Below, piece after piece: positions 1-5,480 of a stretch of DNA of 6,118 nucleotides. The translations under genes and the position numbers were made by a program. Under the pieces are notes generated by a model that saw only the letters and a list, made by a program, of their open reading frames with translations, was not told where the DNA came from and made no database searches. The stretch is from Thermoleophilia bacterium (GTDB taxonomy: Bacteria > Actinomycetota > Thermoleophilia > Gaiellales > Gaiellaceae), in assembly GCA_013362295.1 (NCBI GenBank), contig JABFWJ010000159.1, forward strand, positions 1-6,118. The letters are read 5' to 3'. The first letter of the stretch is position 1. Every line of letters begins with the position of its first letter.

Positions 1-1
1 C

Positions 2-373
2 CTGGGGCGCTACCGCGGCGACGCCGCCCCGTACACCTGGCTGTACCGGATCGCGGTCAACGAGGCGCTGATGCGCCGTCGCCGCAAGACGCTGCCGACG
101 AGCGAGCTGCAGGAGACGACACTCGCCGCCGCGGATGACGCGTTCGCAGCGGCGGACGCGCGCGCTTTCCTGATCGAGCGGCTGCGCGCGCTCCCGATCG
201 AGTACCGGGCGGCTGTGGTGCTGCGCGATCTCGAGGGGCTCTCGAACGAGGAGGTCGCCGAGGTGCTCGAGATCTCGCTCGCGGCAGCGAAGAGCAGGAT
301 TCACCGCGGCCGCATGCGGCTGCGCGAGGAGTTGGAGCGCTGGGAGCATGGCGGTCCCGGAGGCGGCAGCTGA
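2..373 (+). CDS. ECF-type RNA polymerase sigma factor, C-terminal part (5' end outside window)
   Basis: The reading frame is open from base 2 to a TGA at 371-373, giving 123 visible residues; the start is upstream of the window. The first ~27 residues match sigma-70 region 2.3-2.4 (TWLYRIAVNEAL followed by an Arg/Lys-rich run), which in this family melts and reads the -10 promoter element. After an Ala/Glu-rich linker comes region 4 (about residues 55-110): LPIEYRAAVVLRDLEGLS, then a helix-turn-helix ending in AAAKSRIHRGRMRLREEL, the usual ECF recognition of the -35 element. There is no C-terminal extension beyond a short Gly-rich tail, so this is a compact ECF sigma factor. It would direct core polymerase to a small stress or envelope regulon. 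Family assignment is firm; the group and target promoters cannot be read here. The plus-strand GGDEF-EAL gene follows after 36 nt and may be cotranscribed. Confidence 0.95.
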   Translation: MGRYRGDAAPYTWLYRIAVNEALMRRRRKTLPTSELQETTLAAADDAFAAADARAFLIERLRALPIEYRAAVVLRDLEGLSNEEVAEVLEISLAAAKSRIHRGRMRLREELERWEHGGPGGGS

Positions 374-409
374 GTCAAGGGTCGGCTCCGTTCGGCCGAT
401 AAGGGCGAC

Positions 410-2383
410 ATGCGGCATGGCTTTTCGGCGCCGGCGCGGCCGCCCCGGCTCGCTTTGCGGTTCGCGGTCTATGCGGCGCTGACGCTCGCCTTCGCCGCTG
501 CGGGGTTTCTCTGGTACGCCCATCGCTACGCGACGACGGAAGCCGAGCGAGCGGTCCGCTTCCACGCCACCTTCGTCGCGAACACAATCCTCCGTCGCGC
601 TCTCCAGCCGAGCGACTTCCAGCAGCCGCTGGCCGGTTCGCGCCTGCGTACACTCGACACGCTTTTCCGCGACGAGGTGCTCGTTGGCGGTGCCGTGCGC
701 GTCAAGCTTTACGCAGCCGATGGCCGCATCACGTACTCAAATGTGCACGACCTGATCGGGAACAACCCGGCCGCGTCGGACGCCGAGGACGCGCTGGCCC
801 GGGGTCACGTCCAAGATGTCACCGACCTGAACCACGAAGGAGGCCCGGGACCGGACTTCAAGGTGCTCGAGACGTACGTGCCGGTCACCCTAGGAGGCAC
901 GACGCCGGTAGGCGTGTTCGAGCTGTATCAGGACTACCGGCCCGTCGCCGCCGCGACAAGCACGGCTTTCCTGCCGATCGCGGGGGGGCTGGCGGTCGCG
1001 CTGCTCGCCCTCTACGCGGCGCTGTTCCCGATCCTTCGGCGCGTCACGCGGCGCCTCCGCGACCACGTCGAGGAGATCGAGCATCAAGCGCTGCACGATC
1101 ACCTGACCGGGCTTCCCAATCGCGTCCTTTTCCGCGACCGGGTCGAGCAGGCGGTGCTGCTCGCCGGCCGGGAGCGGCGCGGCTTCGCCGTGCTGCTGCT
1201 CGATCTCGACCGGTTCAAGGAGATCAACGACACGCTCGGGCACGAGAGCGGCGACCGCGTTCTCGAGCAGGTCGCCGCGCGACTGCGCGCGGCGATGCGG
1301 GAGAGCGACACCGTTGCCCGGCTGGGCGGCGACGAGTTCGCCGTGCTCGCGCATCACGTCGCGGGGCCGGAGGAGGCGCTGGCCGCCGCCGAACGGGTCC
1401 GGGCGGCGCTCGCCGAGCCGGTCACGGTTGCGGAGATCCTGCTCGACGTCGATGCGAGCGTCGGGGTGGCAGTGGGACCGGAGCAGGGCGGTGACGTCGA
1501 GACGCTGATCCGGCACGCGGACATCGCCATGTACGTCGCGAAAGAACTCCGGACCGGCGCGGAAATCTTCTCGCCCGACCACGACCACTTCTCGCCTGAG
1601 CGGCTGCAGCTGGTGGCCGAGCTTCGCCGCGCGATCGCCGCCGAGGAGCTCGTCTGCCACTACCAGCCGCAGGCAGCGGCGCGAAGCGGTGAGCTGCGCG
1701 GCGTCGAAGCACTCGTGCGCTGGCCGCATCCCAGCCACGGGCTGCTCGGCCCCGATCAGTTCATCCCCCTGGCCGAGCGCACCGGGCTGATCCGGGCGCT
1801 GACCCGCCAGGTGCTGCGGCAGGCGATCAAGCAATGCCGGGCCTGGCACGAGCAAGGGATCGAGCTCGCGGTCTCCGTCAACATCACCGGCCGCGACCTG
1901 CTCGACCTCAAGCTGCCCGACGAGGTCGCCGAACTACTCAGCGAAGCCGGCCTCGCCCCGAGCTTCCTCGAGCTCGAGATCACCGAGAACACGATCCTCG
2001 CCGACCCGGTGCGCGCCCGCACCATCCTCACCCGCCTGAGCGACCTGGGTGTGCGGCTCGCGATCGACGACTTCGGCAGCGGCAACTCATCGCTCGCCTA
2101 CCTGAAACGGCTGCCGGTCGACGTGCTCAAGATCGACAAGGCCTTCGTCCTCAACATGCAATCCGACCAGGACGACGCGGTCATCGTCAGCTCGACGATC
2201 GCGCTCAGCCACAACCTCGGCCTCGCGGTCGTGGCAGAAGGCGTTGAAACCGGGGCGGCCTGGGAGACGCTCGCCCGCCTCGGCTGCGACGTCGTCCAGG
2301 GCTACTACCTCGGCCGACCCGTCCCAGCCGAGTTACTCGAGCTCAAACCGGAAGCCGCAGTGCCGCGCGCCGCGAGCTTCTAA
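410..2383 (+). CDS. Membrane-bound GGDEF-EAL protein (diguanylate cyclase / c-di-GMP phosphodiesterase) with extracytoplasmic sensor
   Basis: This 657-aa protein makes and/or breaks the second messenger c-di-GMP. Order: membrane helix (about 14-37), extracytoplasmic region (about 38-183, single-Cache-like in size, ending YVPVT...GVFELYQDYR), second helix (about 185-209), then GGDEF (about 225-388) and EAL (about 400-640). The cyclase half has DHLTGLPNR, DLDRFKEINDTLGH and GGDEF at 306-310; R297 and D300, five residues before it, form the RxxD product-inhibition I-site. The EAL half keeps E433-A434-L435, N491, E523/E526, D553-D554, K574, E610, E613 and Q630, so both activities look possible; which dominates cannot be told. 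The loop usually reading DDFGTGYSSL is DDFGSGNSSL. Start ATG 410 has AAGGG at 401-405, four bases upstream. The signal sensed is unknown. The gene follows a sigma factor gene and ends convergently on a HAD remnant. Confidence 0.96.
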   Translation: MRHGFSAPARPPRLALRFAVYAALTLAFAAAGFLWYAHRYATTEAERAVRFHATFVANTILRRALQPSDFQQPLAGSRLRTLDTLFRDEVLVGGAVRVKLYAADGRITYSNVHDLIGNNPAASDAEDALARGHVQDVTDLNHEGGPGPDFKVLETYVPVTLGGTTPVGVFELYQDYRPVAAATSTAFLPIAGGLAVALLALYAALFPILRRVTRRLRDHVEEIEHQALHDHLTGLPNRVLFRDRVEQAVLLAGRERRGFAVLLLDLDRFKEINDTLGHESGDRVLEQVAARLRAAMRESDTVARLGGDEFAVLAHHVAGPEEALAAAERVRAALAEPVTVAEILLDVDASVGVAVGPEQGGDVETLIRHADIAMYVAKELRTGAEIFSPDHDHFSPERLQLVAELRRAIAAEELVCHYQPQAAARSGELRGVEALVRWPHPSHGLLGPDQFIPLAERTGLIRALTRQVLRQAIKQCRAWHEQGIELAVSVNITGRDLLDLKLPDEVAELLSEAGLAPSFLELEITENTILADPVRARTILTRLSDLGVRLAIDDFGSGNSSLAYLKRLPVDVLKIDKAFVLNMQSDQDDAVIVSSTIALSHNLGLAVVAEGVETGAAWETLARLGCDVVQGYYLGRPVPAELLELKPEAAVPRAASF

Positions 2384-2401
2384 CTCGAAGTTCCCGCGGC
2401 G
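2368..2401. terminator. Inverted repeat spanning convergent stop codons, candidate bidirectional terminator
   Basis: Arms CGCCGCG (2368-2374) and CGCGGCG (2395-2401) pair over 7 bp. Inside them AGCTTC (2375-2380) pairs with GAAGTT (2387-2392, one G-U), with a 2-nt CC bulge and loop TAACTC (2381-2386). The TAA of the GGDEF-EAL gene lies in the loop, as does most of the TAG of the minus-strand HAD remnant. There is no T-run, so it would be a hairpin-only or Rho-assisted stop. Termination is inferred from position and pairing; long GC pairings also arise by chance in such DNA. Confidence 0.5.
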
Positions 2402-2702
2402 TTGAGGAGCTCGTCGGCGAGCCGGCCGAGCGTCTCAGCGGTGGCATCCGGCGGTCGGAAGAAGTCCGGGTGTTGGCTGCGCCTGCGGTTCAGCCAGCCG
2501 CCCCGCAGGCCGGCGCGTTTGGCGCCGTCGATGTCCCAGGGATGAACGGCGATCAGCACGCACTCCTCCGTTCGGCGGCCTCGCCGGGGTCTCGGCGCAG
2601 CGTCTCGACCTGGGCGAGCCGGCCGCGCAGCACGGCGAGCGCAACGGTGCGGAAGTCTGCGTAGGCGCCGGCCGCGGCGAGTGCGAAGCCGTCGCGCAGC
2701 GT
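2380..2702 (-). pseudogene. Decayed haloacid dehalogenase-like (HAD, type II) gene: N-truncated, internally deleted and frameshifted
   Basis: Two pieces of one HAD-family hydrolase are recognisable on the minus strand in different frames. From 2702 down to about 2610 one frame reads TLRDGFALAAAGAYADFRTV..., resembling the cap region that follows the first ~45 residues of type II haloacid dehalogenases. From 2568 down to 2380 another frame reads ECVLIAVHPWDIDGAKRAGL, then RGGWLNR and HPDFFRPPD, which is the conserved C-terminal block with the acidic site (WDIDGA) and its tail. Missing are the N-terminal nucleophile motif (DxxGT type) and roughly 70-80 middle residues including the Ser/Thr and Lys motifs. 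The frames meet near 2568-2580. An ATG at 2715 opens the second frame, but its first ~49 residues are Arg-rich and not HAD-like. Without nucleophile and core, dehalogenase or phosphatase activity is not expected. Family recognition is fairly sure; the extent of the deletion is estimated from memory of the family. Confidence 0.72.
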
Positions 2703-2774
2703 GCTCGCTGGGCATCGCAGGGTCTCCGTTCTTTTGGGTGAATCGAGCGTGCGCGCCACGGCATCAGAGCAGGC

Positions 2775-2990
2775 ATGAGTCTCCTGGAGGCGAGTTGCGC
2801 GGCCACGGCGGAAGCGCTCTCGGACCGCCTCGAAGGTGAGCTGCACGGCTTGCAGCGCCTGCGAATCGATCGCCATCTCGCTCGCTGCAGCATTTGCCGC
2901 TCGACCCTCGCCTCCCTCACACGACTCGTCCACGTCCTGCGAACGCTCGGCGACGCCGAAGCTCCGACCGCAGTCTCGCGCGTCGACTAG
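2775..2990 (+). CDS. Small zinc-binding anti-sigma-like protein (zf-HC2 / ZAS domain)
   Basis: The 71-aa soluble protein carries the ZAS zinc-site pattern of anti-sigma factors: H34-x3-C38-x2-C41, with C8 upstream as the probable fourth ligand. The stretch between (ALSDRLEGELHGL) matches the LSxxLDGEL helix common in zf-HC2 proteins. No membrane segment follows, so it resembles cytosolic RsrA-type proteins rather than membrane anti-sigmas; in RsrA-like members, oxidation of the Cys ligands releases the sigma factor. Start ATG 2775 is the only ATG between an in-frame TGA at 2739-2741 and the motif; its upstream AGCAGG is too close to be a normal ribosome site, so initiation may be weak or leaderless. 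The glutaredoxin-like gene follows after 28 nt, suggesting an operon. Its partner could be the sigma factor encoded at 2-373, though the two genes are about 2.4 kb apart; that pairing is inference. Confidence 0.82.
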   Translation: MSLLEASCAATAEALSDRLEGELHGLQRLRIDRHLARCSICRSTLASLTRLVHVLRTLGDAEAPTAVSRVD

Positions 2991-3006
2991 GTGCTCGGCC
3001 TGGTGC

Positions 3007-3011
3007 GGGAG
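3007..3011 (+). promoter_or_regulatory. Ribosome binding site of the glutaredoxin-like gene
   Basis: GGGAG lies seven bases before ATG 3019. It decides for this start against the ATG at 3014, which is in another frame, and against the long open stretch reaching upstream in the same frame, which only mirrors the anti-sigma gene. Confidence 0.65.
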
Positions 3012-3018
3012 TGATGCC

Positions 3019-3279
3019 ATGAGGTTGTATCGCTGCAAGACCCCGACCGACCGGCTCTGCCCGTGCGGCCGGGTTGCCCGTGAGTTGAAGGTCGCCGGAC
3101 TGGACTTCGAGACCGATCGCGTGCCGCTGTCGGCCAAACCGGCACACCGTCAGGTGATCATCGAGCTGACCGGACAACCGAAGGTTCCGGTGCTGGTCGA
3201 AGACGACGGAACCGCCACCCATGATTCGAGGCGGATCATCGAGCGGATCCGCCAGCTGAGCGGCGGCGAGGGCAGCTAG
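3019..3279 (+). CDS. Glutaredoxin / GST N-terminal-like thioredoxin-fold protein with a CPC motif
   Basis: This 86-aa protein has a single thioredoxin-like fold. It opens with a beta strand MRLYRC, then C14-P15-C16-G17 before a helix (RVARELKVAG); strands DFETDRVPL and VPVLVED follow, with the cis-proline typical of the fold at P57 (K-V-P-V) and the HDSRRIIERI helix that ends glutaredoxin/GST-N domains. Aligned to the usual CPYC, the nucleophile would be C14, but the second Cys moves up to the Tyr position and Gly replaces it, so the site is CPCG; C6 is a further thiol. Family roles are thiol-disulfide exchange or glutathione-type conjugation in the cytosol; actinobacteria often use mycothiol or other thiols, so the cosubstrate is unknown. 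It sits 28 nt behind the ZAS gene, suggesting that it resets or reads the redox state of that protein (inference). Its stop overlaps the opposing permease stop by 4 nt. Confidence 0.82.
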   Translation: MRLYRCKTPTDRLCPCGRVARELKVAGLDFETDRVPLSAKPAHRQVIIELTGQPKVPVLVEDDGTATHDSRRIIERIRQLSGGEGS

Positions 3280-3291
3280 CGCTCGCGGCCG
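3261..3291. terminator. Inverted repeat around the convergent CTAG overlap, candidate bidirectional terminator
   Basis: CGGCGGCGAG (3261-3270) pairs with CTCGCGGCCG... (3282-3291) over ten positions with one G-G mismatch (3265/3287). The 11-nt loop 3271-3281 contains both stop codons (TAG of the glutaredoxin gene at 3277-3279 and TAG of the permease gene read on the minus strand from 3278 to 3276). No T-tract follows. The same layout occurs at the two other convergent ends in this window. Confidence 0.45.
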
Positions 3292-4046
3292 GCGCGTCCG
3301 GCGGCGGCCAGGGCGACGACCGCGGGGGCGAGGAAGAAGAGAGCCATGGCGGCGGCGACCTCGGGGTCGCTGCGGACGAACGGGAGCATGATGATCGGGA
3401 GGGTCGGCAGGCCTCCGCCGATGGCAAGCGAGATGCCGTACTGGCTCCACGAAACGAGGGCCCCGATCAGGGCGGCCGTCGCGATGCTCGCGCGCGCGGC
3501 GGGAATGCTGACCTGGATGAGACGGCGAGCCGGGCCGGCGCCGGCGGTCTTGGCCATCTCTTCGAGCTCGCGCAAGCGGGGCCCGAAGGCGGGCAGCAGC
3601 AGGAGCGTGACGTAGGGGAGGACGACGGTGAGGTGGGCGAGGACAAGGCCTGCGCGCGAGTCGGTCAGACCGAGCCGCAGGAACCAGGTCGTGAGGCCGG
3701 TGCCGGTTGCATACGACGGCACGAGGAGAGGAAGCGCGATCAGCAGCAGCAACGGTTCGGGCCGACGCAGGCGCCGCTCGCCGAGCGCCCGCGCCGCCGG
3801 CCAGCCGAGCAGGAGGGCAAGCGCCGTGGTTGCGACAGCGACCTCGGCGGAGTTCGCGAACGCCGCCCCGCCGGCGCCGGATGCGAGCGCGCCGTGCAGT
3901 CCGCGCAGGCCGAGGCGTTGCGGGAGCACGCTGGGGAAGCGCCATTCGTCTGCGAACGCTTGCAGCGCGAGCACCGCCAGCGGCAGCGCGAACAACAGGC
4001 ACGCCGTGGCGGCCAGAGCACCGGTCGGTAGGCGGCGTCTAGTCAC
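3276..4046 (-). CDS. ABC transporter permease, importer type (second, promoter-distal permease)
   Basis: The 256-aa protein is a hydrophobic inner-membrane subunit of a binding-protein-dependent importer. About six membrane segments are visible (roughly 10-31, 65-88, 97-118, 132-152, 186-208, 230-250). Between the fourth and fifth lies the EAA loop that docks on the ATPase: ELEEMAKTAGAGPARRLIQV then SIPAARASI, with the conserved Gly and the Pro of the I-x-LP end. It resembles the PotC/ThiP/FbpB/YnjC group that moves polyamines, iron, thiamine or phosphonates; substrate cannot be fixed from the permease. Start is GTG at 4046, with GAGGA at 4055-4051 four bases ahead; the first eight bases GTGACTAG also hold the stop of the upstream permease, so the two are translationally coupled. 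The C-terminus is Arg-rich and ends convergently against the glutaredoxin gene. Confidence 0.92.
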   Translation of the reverse strand: MTRRRLPTGALAATACLLFALPLAVLALQAFADEWRFPSVLPQRLGLRGLHGALASGAGGAAFANSAEVAVATTALALLLGWPAARALGERRLRRPEPLLLLIALPLLVPSYATGTGLTTWFLRLGLTDSRAGLVLAHLTVVLPYVTLLLLPAFGPRLRELEEMAKTAGAGPARRLIQVSIPAARASIATAALIGALVSWSQYGISLAIGGGLPTLPIIMLPFVRSDPEVAAAMALFFLAPAVVALAAAGRAGRER

Positions 4047-4857
4047 CGAGTCCTCGCGCGATGCCGATCACGGCGGTTGCGATGAGCAATGATGCGGCCG
4101 CGGCGACGAGCAAGGCCGCTGCGGCGAGCGGCTGGCCCTGGATCAGGTCGGTCTGGGTCGCCTGGAGGGCGTAGGTCGCGACCGTCGGCGGGTAGGTCGG
4201 ACCGACGAGGAGCGGCACCTCGAACGAGCCGAACGCGAAGGCGCCGACGATCAGGCAGCCGGCGGCGAGCGGCCTGCGGATCGCCGGACAGACGACCCAG
4301 CGGAGGAGCTGCAGCCAGTCGGCGCCGTGCACGGCGGCGGCCTCCTCGCGTTCGCGAAGGCGGCGTCCGAGCGCGCTCAGCAGAAGCAACGCGAGGAAGG
4401 GAGCCTCCTTGTAGACGTAGACGAGGACGATCCCCACGCCGGCCGGGTCGCGGACGAGCGAGATCGGAAGCGCGCCTGCGAGCCGATCCGCCAGACCGCC
4501 GGGGGCGAGCCAGAAGACGGCGACCGTCGCCACCAGCAGGTGGGGTACGGGGACGGGCAAGGCGAACAGCGTTCGCGGGAGCGTGCCGCGCCCCCGCAGG
4601 GCGAGCGCCGCGACCGTGGCTACCAGAGCGGAAAGCGCCGTTGCCTCGAGCGCGATGCGCGTGCTGAACCAGAGCGCGGCGCGAAAGCCCGGATCGTCGA
4701 CCAACGTCCGCCAAGCAGAGCCGCTGATCTGGCCGCCGAGCCCGGGGCGAAGGGACTGCAAGACGGCGCCGACGAGGCCGCCCGCGAAGAGAAGCAGGAG
4801 CACCAGCGTCGCCGGCGCGATCAGCGCCACGGTGACCAACCGTTCGCGGGGGGTCAC
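4039..4857 (-). CDS. ABC transporter permease, importer type (first permease)
   Basis: With the GTG start at 4857 the protein is 272 aa with about six membrane segments (roughly 8-33, 60-87, 96-118, 140-162, 193-215, 245-267). The EAA loop is EEAAAVHGADWLQLLRWVV followed by CPAIRRPLAAG. A later stretch FGSFEVPLLVGPTYPPTVAT is a familiar block in PotB/YnjC-like permeases. It should pair with the second permease to form the channel. The frame stays open upstream to 5100, but that part is Arg/Pro-rich, unlike a membrane protein, and lies antisense to the CDP-alcohol transferase gene; the hydrophobic segment begins right after MTPRERL, so GTG 4857 was chosen. No clear Shine-Dalgarno precedes it, consistent with leaderless translation. 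TTG at 4839 or GTG at 4830 are alternatives. The gene overlaps the next permease by 8 nt. Confidence 0.9.
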   Translation of the reverse strand: MTPRERLVTVALIAPATLVLLLLFAGGLVGAVLQSLRPGLGGQISGSAWRTLVDDPGFRAALWFSTRIALEATALSALVATVAALALRGRGTLPRTLFALPVPVPHLLVATVAVFWLAPGGLADRLAGALPISLVRDPAGVGIVLVYVYKEAPFLALLLLSALGRRLREREEAAAVHGADWLQLLRWVVCPAIRRPLAAGCLIVGAFAFGSFEVPLLVGPTYPPTVATYALQATQTDLIQGQPLAAAALLVAAAASLLIATAVIGIARGLGD

Positions 4858-4862
4858 GTTGG

Positions 4863-4869
4863 GATACTC
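4863..4869. promoter_or_regulatory. Candidate bidirectional promoter core between divergent GTG starts
   Basis: Only 17 bases separate the starts at 4857 (minus) and 4875 (plus). If transcripts begin at the start codons, positions -12 to -7 are GATACT on the plus strand (4863-4868) and GAGTAT on the minus strand (4869-4864). Each has A at -11 and T at -7, the two bases most important in a -10 element, and these sites are reciprocal on the two strands. The plus strand also has TG at 4860-4861, an extended -10 motif. No -35 box was recognised and neither gene has a proper ribosome site. All of this is inference from sequence. Confidence 0.4.
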
Positions 4870-4874
4870 GGCGG

Positions 4875-5471
4875 GTGCTCGATTCGCGGCTTCGCTCCCG
4901 TCTCGTGGCGCCCGTCGCGGACCGGATGGTACGCCCGCTCGCCGATCGCCATGTGCCCGCGCTCGCGTTGACGGTTGCCGGATTCGCGGTGGGCATCGGG
5001 TCGTGCGTGGCGGCGGGATTCGGGTCCTGGTGGTATGCGCTTGCGCTCTGGCTCGTGAGCCGCGCCTTCGACGGCCTGGATGGGGCGCTTGCCCGCGCAA
5101 CCGGTCCGACCGATCTGGGCGGTTATCTCGATCTCGGCTGCGACCTGACCGTCTACGGCGGCTTCGTCATCGGCGTCGCGGTCGCCGTCCCGGCGGCGCG
5201 GCTCGCCTGCGTCGTCCTGCTCGCCGCCTATTACGTGAATGCCGGGGCCTGGCTGTCGTATTCCGCGCTCGCCGAGCGGAAGCGGCTCTCCGGCGCCGAT
5301 GAACGCTCGCTCCGCTTCGTCGCGGGTCTGGCCGAGGGGACGGAGACGATCGTCGTCTACGTGCTGTTCTGCCTTCTGCCGAACGAGGCACGCGTGATCG
5401 CCTGGGGGTTCGCTGCCCTCGTCGCGCTCTCGGCCGCGCAGCGGGTTCTGCTCGCCGTGCGGACGCTCTAG
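4875..5471 (+). CDS. CDP-alcohol phosphatidyltransferase family membrane enzyme (YnjF-like by context)
   Basis: The 198-aa membrane protein carries the family signature D66-x2-D69-G70-x2-A73-R74-x7-G82-x3-D86-x3-D90. The four Asp bind the divalent metals that drive transfer of a phosphatidyl or similar group from a CDP-activated donor to an alcohol, releasing CMP. The x7 spacer is one shorter than the usual x8. Hydrophobic segments are near 28-48, 50-64, 92-105, 107-125, 155-170 and 174-194; the catalytic loop faces the cytosol in known members. The start GTG 4875 gives MLDSRLR, a normal beginning for the family; no ribosome site is at proper distance. It may make a phospholipid such as an inositol, glycerol or serine type, but residues fixing the alcohol cannot be read. 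The gene lies antisense inside an ABC importer locus, 17 bp from the permease start and overlapping the ATPase stop by 4 nt. Confidence 0.9.
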   Translation: MLDSRLRSRLVAPVADRMVRPLADRHVPALALTVAGFAVGIGSCVAAGFGSWWYALALWLVSRAFDGLDGALARATGPTDLGGYLDLGCDLTVYGGFVIGVAVAVPAARLACVVLLAAYYVNAGAWLSYSALAERKRLSGADERSLRFVAGLAEGTETIVVYVLFCLLPNEARVIAWGFAALVALSAAQRVLLAVRTL

Positions 5472-5480
5472 CCGGTCCAC
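5459..5480. terminator. Weak inverted repeat around the third convergent CTAG overlap
   Basis: GGACGC (5461-5466) can pair with GC (5471-5472) and GTCC (5475-5478), leaving a CG bulge and the loop TCTA (5467-5470); G5459-C5480 closes a mismatch. The overlapping stops of the transferase (5469-5471) and ATPase (5470-5468 on the minus strand) sit at the tip. The stem is short and without a T-run; it is listed mainly because the two other convergent ends have the same layout. Confidence 0.22.

Noticed and set aside
382..399. Small inverted repeat TCGGC...GCCGA between the sigma and GGDEF-EAL genes.
   Set aside because: Only five pairs with an 8-nt loop and no T-run; expected by chance in such GC-rich sequence, and not enough to call a terminator or attenuator.
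890..1855. Long open frame (321 codons) antisense to the GGDEF-EAL gene.
   Set aside because: Composition follows the opposite-strand codon pattern of GC-rich DNA, with no recognisable domain, while the plus strand has unmistakable GGDEF and EAL motifs.
2721..2774. Possible promoter ahead of the ZAS gene, in the slightly less GC-rich stretch CTTTTGGGTGAATC.
   Set aside because: No convincing pair of -35 and -10 or ECF-type elements with proper spacing could be identified by eye.
2553..3137. Minus-strand open frame of 194 codons starting inside the glutaredoxin-like gene.
   Set aside because: Only its last third carries HAD-like sequence; the rest mirrors the ZAS and glutaredoxin-like genes.
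4327..4971. Plus-strand open frame opposite the first permease.
   Set aside because: Low-complexity Arg/Gly/Glu-rich translation with no family signal; a shadow of the permease gene.
4858..5100. N-terminal extension of the first permease upstream of GTG 4857.
   Set aside because: It is Arg/Pro/Thr-rich without membrane character and lies antisense to the conserved start and catalytic region of the transferase gene.
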